A stretch of DNA of 64,000 nt from Deltaproteobacteria bacterium (GCA_031265205.1 JAISCZ010000055.1:18142-82141), one strand, 5' to 3'; counted from the first letter of the stretch, positions 10,019-20,281 are shown. Notes: generated from the letters alone by a model not told the origin. Program-made: numbers and translations.

Positions 10019-11689
10019 CTAATTTTTCTCCTCGTTTCCTATCAGAGCCAGGCATTGGCCACGCCATGAAACGCCAAGCCCTATCTTTACCAGTTCCTTG
10101 GCCTCGGCCTGATATGGCCTCCAGTAATCCTTCGCGTCGATAGAGGATAAAGCCATTTTGGCCAGTCTGGCCACTAGCCGCTCTTGTCCAGGGATTGATT
10201 GGCCGATATCGAATTTGAGTTCAATCGCCGCGTATAGCCCATCGGAAAAAATAACAAGCGGATCTGAGTCGCCGATGGCGCCTTTTCGCTCTGGAGTCAC
10301 GATACGGCCAAACTTATGACAGTAACCATACAGTATTTTATGGTAACAAGACTCTCTGTCGTCGTGGCGTTCCGCGGGAAGAGAGGCGAAAACCGAATTG
10401 ATGATTCGCGAAAGTTTCCCATCGTCCCTGTTTCTTATCGCGTCGTGAAACAAATTTTTTTCGATTGCGGGTTCCCTGCCCAAAAAGTTGAAAAGGTAGC
10501 GTTGGAAGATAAATAAATTATTGTCCTTTACTTCCAAGTTCGGAATTTTCAAAGTAAAAACTCTAAATCTGTCCGCGTCATGAGTAACCTGATCTATCGT
10601 CAGATATCCTGTCTGAAACAAGGAGGGAATTGGTCCAAGACTTCCGACTTCAGCCTGACTAAGAGTTCGCGTAGATATCTTTTCCGATTCTTCTCCCAAA
10701 AGAGACAGAGGGTTTTCCATGGCAATTTTTGACAAAAAATAAATCGATGGGTTCGTTTGTATCCAGTATCGCGAAAAAAAAGATTCGTTAAACATGTTCA
10801 AAATTGAGATTGGGTTAAGAATCATAGTTTTTCCGTCCCAACTGTACCCATCGTAATATTTAAGTATTATATCCCTTAGATCGCTCAAAGTCGTTTCATT
10901 GCTTACGGTACTATTTTGTTTCATATTCCGCAAAAGAATTGGCAAATGCTCGCTAAAGCATTCATCAAACTCACTGAGAGTGAAGCCGCGGATACCGGAA
11001 TAATTATCGTTCAAAGTCAAATCAACGAGATGGTTAAGTCCAGCGGAAAGTCCCATGAACGCGTAGCGGGTTATTCCAGTCACGAGGACAAAACGGAGGA
11101 ACTTATCGGTATCTTTAAAACCTGAATAAAAATCTTTCAATATTTCACCATTTTTCAAGGCCAATTCCGTATTGTTAATATTGTCGCTAACTGGAGCGTC
11201 GTATTCGTCAATGAGGACAACTACTCCTTTACCATATTTTTCGCTTAATTTTTCAATAATTCTGCGAAGATCTATATTTGGTATAGTTAGGGTCAGGTTT
11301 AATTTCTCTTTATCGTTAATATCGCTTAAAGCGGTCGCGAGAAAAAGCGTAAGTTCATCAGGGGATTTGGTCCCCGCCGCCATTGAAATCGTAATGATTG
11401 GATACGTCATGGTAAAATCGTAATCCGAATTACGGCCTATCCAAAGGTCCTTGAAAAGCCCATGAGGCGGCCCATCTGGATCGGGAGGACCGCTAAACAG
11501 CGCCTCAAAAGCGCTTAAAAGAAGCGATTTTCCAAACCTCCTAGGTCTTGATAAAAAATATGACTTGCCAGCGCTAGCCATATCGTAGACGAATTTCGTC
11601 TTGTCGGAATAAACATAGTTCTCTTCAATAATTTGTTTAAAAGTATTCATGCCAAGCGGAAGTCGTTTCACGCTCGTTACCGTGTCCAT
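10019..11689 (-). CDS. AAA-ATPase-like / PD-(D/E)XK nuclease family protein
   Basis: A 556-residue protein of the widespread AAA-ATPase_like plus DUF1703 architecture found in many anaerobes. Near residues 6-40 is the typical GMNTFKQIIEENYVYSDKT entry. The P-loop-like SRPRRFGKSLLLSAFEALF follows, then Walker B VVLIDEYDAPVSD. The C-terminal nuclease-like region holds the D...ExK signature in GDSDPLVIFSDGL and YAAIELKFD. Composition is clearly lower in GC than neighbours, which suggests transfer. There is no ribosome-binding site: the promoter TTGACA-16-TAGATT places transcription start about 3 bases before ATG. The biological role of this family is unsettled. Confidence 0.85.
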   Translation of the reverse strand: MDTVTSVKRLPLGMNTFKQIIEENYVYSDKTKFVYDMASAGKSYFLSRPRRFGKSLLLSAFEALFSGPPDPDGPPHGLFKDLWIGRNSDYDFTMTYPIITISMAAGTKSPDELTLFLATALSDINDKEKLNLTLTIPNIDLRRIIEKLSEKYGKGVVVLIDEYDAPVSDNINNTELALKNGEILKDFYSGFKDTDKFLRFVLVTGITRYAFMGLSAGLNHLVDLTLNDNYSGIRGFTLSEFDECFSEHLPILLRNMKQNSTVSNETTLSDLRDIILKYYDGYSWDGKTMILNPISILNMFNESFFSRYWIQTNPSIYFLSKIAMENPLSLLGEESEKISTRTLSQAEVGSLGPIPSLFQTGYLTIDQVTHDADRFRVFTLKIPNLEVKDNNLFIFQRYLFNFLGREPAIEKNLFHDAIRNRDDGKLSRIINSVFASLPAERHDDRESCYHKILYGYCHKFGRIVTPERKGAIGDSDPLVIFSDGLYAAIELKFDIGQSIPGQERLVARLAKMALSSIDAKDYWRPYQAEAKELVKIGLGVSWRGQCLALIGNEEKN

Positions 11690-12133
11690 TAAAAAAACAA
11701 TCTAGCCAAAGAGACGCTCATGTCAACAATATTCGCGTATTTTCCCCTTTTAAGCAATAAATTATGATCCGGCAACCGCTCCTCATCCCCTCCTGAAGGA
11801 TAAATTTAATACAACGCGCCCGTATATGGCGCGGGCGAACCGAAACGCGTATTTTTTGCCGTCGATTTAACCTATCGCTGTTTTTTGACCCCGATAATGG
11901 CGTTGTCGGGACTTTATCTTCGCCAACTCCTCCCACGAGACGCTCCCACCGCGCGAATTGAGGCTATCTCCGTAAGTCCAGGCTTGGGCGGCGCGTCTCT
12001 TAGGTTTCCTTGAAGTCCGCGGTTTCCTTGACGCGCGCTGACGCTCACGCCTTTTTAGGCGACGAATTCCGCCTCAAATCGTCGGAACCGCTTAAAGAAA
12101 CGCGACTCCGGCCTAAGGGGCTGGCGACCACGC
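11690..12133. other. Intergenic gap, AAA gene promoter side
   Basis: Contains the promoter of the AAA-ATPase gene at its left end. The remainder (11730-12133) lies downstream of the giant helicase gene. I see no gene and no clear terminator in it. Confidence 0.5.
11699..11726 (-). promoter_or_regulatory. Sigma-70 promoter producing near-leaderless mRNA
   Basis: On the minus strand consensus TTGACA (11726-11721), a 16-base spacer and TAGATT (11704-11699) precede the AAA-ATPase ATG (11689). A start about 7 bases after the -10 box would leave only ~3 untranslated bases, and no Shine-Dalgarno sequence is visible. Confidence 0.65.
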
Positions 12134-15100
12134 TTATTTGAGGGGCTCGCCCGTTTTTTCCTCCTCCACGTAAGTCCTCCAAGCGAGTTCGAGCCGCTCG
12201 CGCCTATCTTTATTTAAGCGGAGTATTTTTAATTTTTCCTTCATAAGCTCGACAGGGTCCTCCCAGGATTGAGGGTTGATCCCGCGCGCCAGGGCCACGA
12301 GTTCCGGGAGGGCCACTTCCAGAATATTGAGTTTTTCGTCCTCTCCCCTCGCGCGGAAAGACTCCAAGCGACCGGGCTCGCTTGACCAGAAAAAATAGCC
12401 CGGCTCGCGTTTAAGGCCTCCCAGGCTTATTTTTTCGACGGTATGGGGAAAGAGCTTTTGAGCCTCTTTTTTCACTTGGGCGCGTAATTTGGCGGTGGCT
12501 TTTGACCAGCCTAAAAAGCGCGCGACATCCGAGGCGAGATTGGGGAGATAGACGGGGGAGCGCGCGACGACCGTTTCCCGGATTCTTTCCCTTATTTTCG
12601 CGTTCGTCTCCGCCTGGCTTAAAGCCTTCCCGCCGCCCTCTCCCCGCGCGGAAGAGCCCCTCGCGGCGCCTTGGCCAGCGCCGCTCGCGCGCGCGCCGCC
12701 GGAATCCCCGTCGTCTTCGCGAACTTCAGTAACTTCGTCTTCTTCGCTATCTTCGTCGTCTTCCTCGTCGGCCTCCCCGCCGTCGGCGTCGCCCGCGCTT
12801 TCCGCGCTAGCGGGCGCGTCCGCGCCATCCCCGCCATCCGCCCCGATCCCGCCGTCCGCCGCGGCCGCGCCATCCGCTCCGGCCGCGCCATCTTCCGCGA
12901 TCGCGCCGTCCCCGTCGCCGCTCGCGCCGGCGCCCTCCGCGGGCGCCGGCGCCTCGGCCTCTGATGGGGCGGAGACTCGCCGCGCGAGGATATCTTTCAA
13001 GGCGGAATCAAGCGCGCGCGCCGCGGCCGCGGGATCCCGCCACCAGTCGGGCGCCCAGAAGCGCAAAATGGTCCAACCCAAATCCGCGAGAACTTTTTCC
13101 CGCAGATAATCGCGGTCCAAAGCCGTTTTGGCCCTGCGATAGGTTTCCCCGTCGCCTTCCAGGCCCGCCAGGAAGCGCGCGGGGTTGTCCGGATCCACCA
13201 CGGCTAAGTCTATCTGGAAGTCGGAGACCCCCACGCCCCGCACGACGTTCCAGCCGAGCCTACCGAGACTTTGGGCGACGAAATTTTCGAGGAGGCCGGG
13301 GTCAGCGTCGTAGCTCCCTTCGCGGCGTTCGCTCCCGCGGGCCGCGCCGCCCGCGGCGAAACGCATAAAATCGCGCAGATCCTCCATGCCCTTGGCCGGG
13401 GACTTATTCAGGCTCAGGGCGTCGGGCTCAAAGGAGGCGAAAACCTTTAAGGCGCGCCGCGCGCGGGTGATGGCCACGTTTAAGCGCCTTTCCCCGCCAA
13501 TGTTGTTTAAAGGCCCGAAATTGAGGGCGAGTTTGCCGTTTTTGTCCGGCCCGTAACAGACGGAAAAGTAAATATAGTCCCTCTCGTCCCCCTGGATGTT
13601 TTCAAGGTTCTTGACCAAAACGGGCTCGTCCCGGCTCTCCTCGAAGTGCTCCTCCAAAGCGGGATCTAGGCGGCGGGCCTCCTCCAGCAGATCCTCGATA
13701 AGGTTTTGCTGGGCGCCGTTAAAGGTTACCACGCCCAGGGAGAGCTTTTTCTGGCGAAACTCCGGGGACTTGAGGGTCTTGATGACGTCCGCGACCAGAA
13801 TCTCGGCCTCGAGCTTATTGGTTTTGGTCGCGCCCCTATCGTAGACGCCCGGGGTCTGGCGGAAACTCACGGCCAAGTCGCGCGTGTCCGGGGACGGGAA
13901 AGTCACCAAATCGCCGTCGTAGTATTTGCGGTTAGAAAAGCTGATAAGGCTCTCGGAGCGGCTCCGATAGTGCCAGCTCAACTTGACCTGGGAAAGCCCC
14001 GCGGCCACGCACTCGTCCAGAACGCTTTCTTCCAGGCGCTCGTCCTCGTCCTCGTCCTCGTAGCTCCCGTCTTGGCTCTCGTCATCGGTCCGCTGGAAAA
14101 AGTTGGTGGGAGGAAGCTGTTTGGGGTCTCCCACCACCACCGCCTGGCGGCCCCGGGCGATGGCCCCGATGGCGTCCCAGACCGGGATTTGGCTGGCCTC
14201 GTCAAAGACCACGAGGTCAAAGAGCTGGGAGGCGTCGGGAAGATACTGGGCGACGGAGAGGGGACTCGTCAAAAGGCAGGGAGTAAGAAGGGGAAGCAGA
14301 TGGGGCAGTTCCCCCAAGAGCTTGCGAATAGGAAAGTGAGCCCGTTTTTTCGCGAATTGGGCGTTTAAGACATTAATTTCCCGCGCGGGGATCCCAACGA
14401 AACGGCTCTTATCCAAGAGCTTTAAGCGGATCTTGGCGACGCTCGTCTCCCTCAGCTCTTTTCCCAGGGTCCGGAACGACTGAATTTGGTTTTCTTTTTC
14501 AATGAGCGCGAAGCTTTTCAGCGATGGGCTCGTTTCCACGGCGCGCGGAATGAGCGCGCGGGCGAAGGCCTTGATGACGGCGCCTCCGACTTCCTCAAGT
14601 CTCAAGGCGCCCCGTTCCATTCGCTCGAGGATGGAGCCTAAGCCCAAGCCAAGGGCGTCGCTTTTCGCTTCCAGAAAAAGGGCGTATTCCCGGAGGCTCG
14701 GGGCGTGCCGGACGACGTCCCGGGAGAAGCTCTCCAGCTTGGCGAAAGAGAGAGGCCCGAAGGAGGCGCCGCCCGCGGCGCTCTCGAGTTTAGAGGCGAG
14801 AGCGGAAAGTTTCGCCGCGGTCGCGGACCAGGACTTTAAAGTTCCCGCCAAAGCGCCAGTGGGGCTCATGGCGGCGCCCTTATTGTCCAAAAGAAGCCTT
14901 AAAGGCTCCTTTAAGGACGCCGCGAGCTCCGGGCTCGCGAAACTCGCCTTCAAAATATCGCGCAGATTGTCGTTAAAGCTTTGGGCCAGCGCGAGACGCG
15001 CCTCGGCTTCCCCTAAATTCTTTTCCCCTTCAAGCGCGCTCAAGTAGGCCGCGCTCACGGTTTCCAAAACCTCGATAAAGCGGGAAAGCCCCGCGCGGTC

Positions 15101-18100
15101 AGTGAGACGCCCTTTAAAAAGGCCGCCGCTCGACTCCCTTAGTCTCCCCAAGCGCGCGAGCTCAAGGTCTATCGCGCGCGCTTCGCCGAGCAGAGTCAGG
15201 TCCGCCAAAACGAGTTCCTCGGGCTTGCCGATTAAAAACGTTTTGAGCGCGGCGCCCACTTTCCATTTTTTCCATAGGCCCCAAACGGAACCCATGGCGC
15301 TTTGATAGGTTTCTTTGAGGGACTCCAGATCTTGGCCGAAGGCTATATCCAAATCATGGCGAAAGGCCAAGCCCGCGACGGCCGCGTCGTAAGCGCGCAA
15401 AAGCTCCAAGGCCTTTTGGGCTTTGGCGAGGGTTAGCTCTCCCCGGCCCGCGGCGAAGGCCCGCCAGGCGACGGCGAGCGATTCGGGCCCGCTGGCCAGG
15501 GCCGCCCAAAGGCGTTTCGCCTTTTCCTCCAGGAAAATTCCCGTCTCGAACTGGGCGCGCTCCCGCGCCGTCCGCGCGGCGCCCTTTTCGCGCTCCCAGA
15601 ATTGGCTTAATTCCCGCGCGAGGGAGATCGACTCCGCCCTGAAGGCCGCCGCGTCGGATCCCTCTTCCGCGCCCTGACGAAATTCCGCGATTTTGGCGCG
15701 AAAACGCCGCGCCGCGTCGCTGGCGCGCGCGAGCGCGCGGCTTTCCGCCTCGCTGTCGGGGCCGAGGCTAAAAGAATAGTCGCGCCCGTGGGCCAACGGC
15801 GCGAGTTCCCAGAGAGCCGTAAGCCCAGGGACCGTCTGGAGGGGGAAAAGGGCGAGATCCAGGCCGATGGCCTTTTTAACGGTCTCGGCCAATTCGTTTA
15901 AAGCTTCCGAGTCTTGGATAACGGCCTTGGCGAGGGAAAGCGTTTCCGTTTCCCACTCGTGGGTCCAGTTTCGCCGCGAAATAAGGACGACGCCGGAGGC
16001 GAGTTCCTCTTTAAGCGCGCGCGCGAGGCGACCGAATTTTTCGCTCGCCGCGATGGTCCGCTCCAGCGCGGCGCCGTCAAAGAGCGGCGCGTCGGAGCGC
16101 AAAAAATCCGGCTCAATATCCGGCGTCTCGCCCCGGCAAGCGAGTTCCCCGATAGCCCGGCGCGCGGAAAAGCCGCTGGGGTAGGGGGCGTGAAGCTCCC
16201 GGACGTAAGCGTTTAGGGCGGCGCGCGTCGCCGCGAGCCTGGGGGGGACGCTCTCCCAGCGCGGCGGCGCGCTGGGGGCCGTATCGTTCAAGGTTCGGTA
16301 AAGACGCTGGCTCACCGCTTTTTTATCGGTTTTGTTGGAATGGAGCTGTAGGCAGAATTCGTCGAGCTTGAGGTCGCGGAGCCGGCGGTAAACCACGTTG
16401 AGGGCCGCGGCCTTTTCCGCGACAAAGAGGACGCTGCGGCCGAGCCCGAGGTTGTGGGCGATGATATTGGCGATGGTTTGGCTTTTGCCGGTCCCCGGAG
16501 GCCCGATGAGCACGTAATCGGAGCCGCCGGCGCTCCGGGCGACCGCGGAAAGCTGGGAACTGTCGGCCAAAAGGGGCGTGAAGACGCTCTCCGGCGCGAG
16601 CTTTTCGTCCAGTTCCCCCGGCTCCAAAGGAGGGGTTAGGCCCGCGCCGCTCTCGGGAAGCGTTTCCCGATACATCAGAAGGTTCGCGAGCCGGCTCCTC
16701 GCGATATTCGTTTTCTGCCTTTCCAAGTCCTCAAACATGAGGTATTTCGAAAAAGAAAAGAGACCCAAGGTCACTTCCCGCAGGACGCTCCACTCGGGAA
16801 AAGCGGCGATGGCCTTGTCCGTTTCGTCCCAAATTTGGTAGACGTCCAAACCGCTCCGGTCCGTCGGCAATTCCGCGGCGAAACGGTCCAAAACGCCAAT
16901 CCCGTAATCTTTGCGCAATAATTCCAAAAGAGTGAGGTTAAAGCGGGGCTCGTCCTCGGTCGCCTTAAGGGTAAAGGTGGCGCCCGAGCGTTGGCGCTCA
17001 AGTTTCACCGGCTTTAAAATCAGCGGGGCTTTGGCGAATTTGGGGTGACGCGCGGAGCGCCACTTTAAAAAACCGAACGCCAAATAGAGGGTGTTGGCGC
17101 CTCCCTCCTCCAGATCGGCCTTGGCCTTCCTCTGGATATTGGTGAGCCTTTGGACGAGTTCCGCGCCCGCGAGCTTGGCGACGAGCGCGTTTTGGGGCGC
17201 GAGCTCCTGGGCGAGCTCATGGTAAGCGGCGTCCGCGCTTAAGGGCTTTCCGTCGTCGCCCTTAAGCCTTTCGGGATCGTCGCGGAGTTTGTCCGCCCCG
17301 GCGACGGGCGTGAATTTGTCCCCGGCGGAGACGCGGTCCTCCAAATCCTCGGGATCCGGCGCCACGAATTCTAAAGATTTGAGGGTAGGGCGAAAATTGA
17401 GGAGATTGTTGCGTAAGCTTAAGTCCAATAATTTCCGTTTCCATTTCTCCAGCTTGGATCGCGCCGCCAGGGTTTCCTTTTTTCCCGGGGCGAGCGGAGA
17501 GCGCGCCTTCGTGGCGGCGGGCGGCGCGGTCTCCGCCGCTCGGGCCGCCGCCTCGCCATCTCGCTCCGTCTGACTCTCCGCCTCGGCCTCGGAAGGCGAA
17601 AAAAGCGCGCCGCTTCCCTGGGGGAGTTCGGAGGGAAGAAAGAGCGCGCCGCTCCCGCGCGGGAGCGCGAAGGCTGGGAGGGGCGGGGGCGGGGGAAGGT
17701 CGAGGATAAAGGGAAAGGGAGAGCGATCATCTATTTCGGTCCTGCCCCGCTCGCGATCCAAAAGCGCGCGAAAATTATCTGGCCCCAAAAGCGTCGCGAG
17801 CCGCGCGCTCGACTCTTCCAAGACTGGAGGGGAATCTCCCGACGCGCCAAGATCGGCCAAAAGGATTTCGCCCGCGGCTATTTTCCGGGCTAAGGGTTCC
17901 GGGTCGTCGCTCAAGGCGCTTGGGAACTGGCTCTCGACTAGCCAAACCCCCGCGAAAATCCCGCTATTGGCGAAAACCACGAGAGATCTTAAGCCCACGC
18001 CTTTCCAGAGGGAACAGAGAAAAATCGCGTCTTCCAAGGGCGAGATCTCCCGCGAGGCGTCGCCCGCGAGGATTTCCTCCCACGCGCGCGCCTTTTGCGC

Positions 18101-18733
18101 GATAAAGGGATCTCCCGCGCCAATGGAAAAATTTTGGTCCCGCCAGACGCTAAGCGCCGTCCGCGCGAGAGCTTGGGCACCCTCCGGGCCCTGACGGTAA
18201 GCCATTATAGCCGGTTCCGCGGGCGCGCTTTCGCCGCGGCGCGCCCAAGTCTCCTCAAGCAAGGAATCCATGGGCTTGGGGTGGATAAAATAAAGGAGGC
18301 TTTCGGGGTAACTGTCCAGGCCCGGCCAGAAAAAATTCGGGAAAAGGGTGACGGCGCGCGCGCTCGAGTCCAAGAGTTCGTCGGCCTGGAAGAGTTGGAA
18401 ATTAAGGTAAGCCGTCTGGTTCTGGCGCAGTTCCCCAAAAAAGGCGCGGTCCAGCCGCGTTTTCATTTCCTGGGCGGTAGCCTCGTGGATTTGCCCGGGT
18501 TTGAGGGGAGGAAGATCGAAAACGATCCCGTCCATAAACGCGGGCTTGGCGAGAACCCGCACCCGCGCGTCGCTTAAGGTTTTTCCGGTCATATTGGCGA
18601 CGCGGATGGAACGCGGGAAGGGAAAATAATAGTTAATGGGGAGCGACAGTTCGTCGTCGCAGTTAACGGCGAGGGTGACTCCCGGCGCGGCGCCCGGAGC
18701 GGGGGAAGGGCTGGAGGGGGAATTCTGATCCAT
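12134..18733 (-). CDS. Giant DUF4011-type superfamily 1 helicase with Vsr-like nuclease and DUF3320 domain
   Basis: About 2,199 residues. An N-terminal beta-rich region is followed by a transglutaminase-like fold (to ~residue 290) and a low-complexity linker. The DUF4011 signature WKRKLLDLSLRNNLLNF then leads into a superfamily 1 helicase: Walker A GPPGTGKSQTIANI near residue 740, DEASQIPVWDAIG near 1507, GDPKQLPPTNFF, and the C-terminal NVAITRARR. Residues ~1815-1910 resemble a Vsr/DUF559-type endonuclease (GLEGDGETYRRAKTALDRD, LGWTILRFW). A long acidic Ala/Gly linker and a DUF3320-like domain end the protein. The ATG is preferred, but an in-frame TTG 4 codons upstream is possible and neither has a strong ribosome-binding site. 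Related proteins occur in defence and mobile islands. Its role here is not shown. Confidence 0.88.
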   Translation of the reverse strand: MDQNSPSSPSPAPGAAPGVTLAVNCDDELSLPINYYFPFPRSIRVANMTGKTLSDARVRVLAKPAFMDGIVFDLPPLKPGQIHEATAQEMKTRLDRAFFGELRQNQTAYLNFQLFQADELLDSSARAVTLFPNFFWPGLDSYPESLLYFIHPKPMDSLLEETWARRGESAPAEPAIMAYRQGPEGAQALARTALSVWRDQNFSIGAGDPFIAQKARAWEEILAGDASREISPLEDAIFLCSLWKGVGLRSLVVFANSGIFAGVWLVESQFPSALSDDPEPLARKIAAGEILLADLGASGDSPPVLEESSARLATLLGPDNFRALLDRERGRTEIDDRSPFPFILDLPPPPPLPAFALPRGSGALFLPSELPQGSGALFSPSEAEAESQTERDGEAAARAAETAPPAATKARSPLAPGKKETLAARSKLEKWKRKLLDLSLRNNLLNFRPTLKSLEFVAPDPEDLEDRVSAGDKFTPVAGADKLRDDPERLKGDDGKPLSADAAYHELAQELAPQNALVAKLAGAELVQRLTNIQRKAKADLEEGGANTLYLAFGFLKWRSARHPKFAKAPLILKPVKLERQRSGATFTLKATEDEPRFNLTLLELLRKDYGIGVLDRFAAELPTDRSGLDVYQIWDETDKAIAAFPEWSVLREVTLGLFSFSKYLMFEDLERQKTNIARSRLANLLMYRETLPESGAGLTPPLEPGELDEKLAPESVFTPLLADSSQLSAVARSAGGSDYVLIGPPGTGKSQTIANIIAHNLGLGRSVLFVAEKAAALNVVYRRLRDLKLDEFCLQLHSNKTDKKAVSQRLYRTLNDTAPSAPPRWESVPPRLAATRAALNAYVRELHAPYPSGFSARRAIGELACRGETPDIEPDFLRSDAPLFDGAALERTIAASEKFGRLARALKEELASGVVLISRRNWTHEWETETLSLAKAVIQDSEALNELAETVKKAIGLDLALFPLQTVPGLTALWELAPLAHGRDYSFSLGPDSEAESRALARASDAARRFRAKIAEFRQGAEEGSDAAAFRAESISLARELSQFWEREKGAARTARERAQFETGIFLEEKAKRLWAALASGPESLAVAWRAFAAGRGELTLAKAQKALELLRAYDAAVAGLAFRHDLDIAFGQDLESLKETYQSAMGSVWGLWKKWKVGAALKTFLIGKPEELVLADLTLLGEARAIDLELARLGRLRESSGGLFKGRLTDRAGLSRFIEVLETVSAAYLSALEGEKNLGEAEARLALAQSFNDNLRDILKASFASPELAASLKEPLRLLLDNKGAAMSPTGALAGTLKSWSATAAKLSALASKLESAAGGASFGPLSFAKLESFSRDVVRHAPSLREYALFLEAKSDALGLGLGSILERMERGALRLEEVGGAVIKAFARALIPRAVETSPSLKSFALIEKENQIQSFRTLGKELRETSVAKIRLKLLDKSRFVGIPAREINVLNAQFAKKRAHFPIRKLLGELPHLLPLLTPCLLTSPLSVAQYLPDASQLFDLVVFDEASQIPVWDAIGAIARGRQAVVVGDPKQLPPTNFFQRTDDESQDGSYEDEDEDERLEESVLDECVAAGLSQVKLSWHYRSRSESLISFSNRKYYDGDLVTFPSPDTRDLAVSFRQTPGVYDRGATKTNKLEAEILVADVIKTLKSPEFRQKKLSLGVVTFNGAQQNLIEDLLEEARRLDPALEEHFEESRDEPVLVKNLENIQGDERDYIYFSVCYGPDKNGKLALNFGPLNNIGGERRLNVAITRARRALKVFASFEPDALSLNKSPAKGMEDLRDFMRFAAGGAARGSERREGSYDADPGLLENFVAQSLGRLGWNVVRGVGVSDFQIDLAVVDPDNPARFLAGLEGDGETYRRAKTALDRDYLREKVLADLGWTILRFWAPDWWRDPAAAARALDSALKDILARRVSAPSEAEAPAPAEGAGASGDGDGAIAEDGAAGADGAAAADGGIGADGGDGADAPASAESAGDADGGEADEEDDEDSEEDEVTEVREDDGDSGGARASGAGQGAARGSSARGEGGGKALSQAETNAKIRERIRETVVARSPVYLPNLASDVARFLGWSKATAKLRAQVKKEAQKLFPHTVEKISLGGLKREPGYFFWSSEPGRLESFRARGEDEKLNILEVALPELVALARGINPQSWEDPVELMKEKLKILRLNKDRRERLELAWRTYVEEEKTGEPLK

Positions 18734-19871
18734 AAGGCGGCCCAAAAAAAATCAGGGGGTCAGGGACCCGACTCGTCAAAAGGGAACGGCGCGCGCGAGG
18801 GGAGGGCGCGTCCGCGGGAAAAAAACGGCGAGAACGCGGCGGGGAAGGGGGGCGCGGGGCCTCCGCGCGACGGCCCAAGGCCAACGGGGCGCCTCCCCCC
18901 AAAAATCCCCATAAATGGCGCGCGAGCGCGCTATTTTGGGTACCGAAAAGCGTCAGGACGGAGGTTATTGTAGCAAGGCGAGGCGCCTAAAAAAAGTTCG
19001 CTCCCCCCAAACTCGCGCCTGGCCCATCCTTCCCTCGGGGCCGCCGTGGAGCGCGCGAGGCCGAGGCGCGTTTGCCGAGGGTCCGCGCCACCTAAGGGCG
19101 CCTCCCCTTAAAAAAGCGGGCGCGACCAGAGAAAAGCGCGGCCTCCTTGGGGTCCTTCGCCCCGCGGGAGGGCGGCGCGAACCGGACGCGCTCTCGCGCG
19201 TAAGCCCGCGCTTATCCGCCCCGTGGGCCGCCCTCCCGTCGCCGCGTCCGGCGCCGCGCGAAGGGTCCCCTTCGCCGCTCCCTCAACCGGCGCCGCGCCG
19301 AGGCTTGGCTCTTTCTGGAAAAAGGCTTGCCAAGGCCAAGGATTTATGGCAAAATATTGCCGTTTCAAAATTGGGTTAAGCTTATGAAGCGGATAAACTT
19401 AGCCTGTCCACGGGAAAACTCCGGGGAAAAACTCCGGACGCGTGGGAAAGTTTTCCCGTCCGAAGGAGTCCGCGAAAAAGCCGCGCGCCAAAAATTAAAC
19501 TTTTTCTTTTTCTTCCTATTTTTGGCTAACTTTCCGGATATAAGGCTTCCGGCTTTTCCGCTGGCCTGAAGCTCCTTGGCTTTCTTCCTAAAATAAGCTT
19601 TCTTTTCCTAGAAGACGAGGTATTTTTTGATAAGGATCCTTTTGGCTTCATAACCTTTCCGATATTCCCACTTTTTACGCTTAGGCGGAAACGGGCGTTC
19701 TTTTGGCTCTGGGGGCGACGCTCGCGCGGGGGCCGGTTTATGGCGCGCGCCTTTAAGCTTTCCCCGTTTCCGCGAAGAAACTTTCTTTCGCGGCCCTCTG
19801 GCCGCGCTTCCTTTTTTCGTTTTATCCCCTCTGCGATGGCAACCGCAGCTTTGTCCCTCTAGGGAGGCACC
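18734..19871. other. Intergenic gap upstream of lipoprotein gene
   Basis: About 1.1 kb. The left part is very GC-rich with only arginine-rich shadow frames. Near 19420-19460 there is a short tandem-like repeat of GGGAAAACTCCG and a GGGAAAGTTTTCCC palindrome. Just before the lipoprotein start, TCCCT...AGGGA could fold over the ribosome-binding site AGGGAGG. I see no gene. Confidence 0.45.
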
Positions 19872-20246
19872 ATGAAAATCCGCAAAACTACCCTTTTTAC
19901 GCTCGCTCTTGGCCTTTTGACGATGTTCCTTTTCGTCGCCTGCGATAGCTCCACTCCGCCCCCGCCCCCGGCCGCGCCGACTCCCCCGCCCGTTTCCACG
20001 CCCGATCCCGTCGAGCCCCCGACCCCGACCGTAGATCCGACCGCCGATCCGGCCGCGCCCGCCGCGGATCCTGAAGAGACTTCCGCTCCCTCCGCCGGTT
20101 CCACGGACGAGACCGTGACCGAGAGCGCCCCCGAGGTCGCGGCGGACACCACGCCTCCTCCCACCGAGGAGCCTCCGGTCACTCCCGCCCCCGAGGAACC
20201 GACTGAGCCCGCCGAGCCCACTCCCGAAGAGGCTCCCGCCGAATAA
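19872..20246 (+). CDS. Small Pro/Glu/Ala-rich lipoprotein
   Basis: 124 residues: a signal peptide with a clear lipobox (LFVAC, cleavage before Cys-25), followed only by low-complexity sequence rich in Pro, Glu, Ala, Asp and Thr (repeats like PTPPP, PTADPAAPA and EEPTEPAEP). No globular domain is visible. Asp follows the lipidated Cys, which in enterobacteria would favour inner-membrane retention; whether that rule holds here is unknown. AGGGAGG lies 5 bases before the ATG. A strong terminator follows within 40 bases, so it is monocistronic. Likely a periplasmic tether or spacer protein. No function can be assigned. Confidence 0.85.
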   Translation: MKIRKTTLFTLALGLLTMFLFVACDSSTPPPPPAAPTPPPVSTPDPVEPPTPTVDPTADPAAPAADPEETSAPSAGSTDETVTESAPEVAADTTPPPTEEPPVTPAPEEPTEPAEPTPEEAPAE

Positions 20247-20281
20247 CTTAAAGCCGCTTTAACGCGCGCTTTAGCGTTCTT

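Noticed and set aside
19347..19361. TGGCAAAATATTGCC as a sigma-54 promoter upstream of the lipoprotein gene
   Set aside because: GG-to-GC spacing is one base too short for sigma-54, and it lies ~500 bases from the gene. It is simply a small palindrome.
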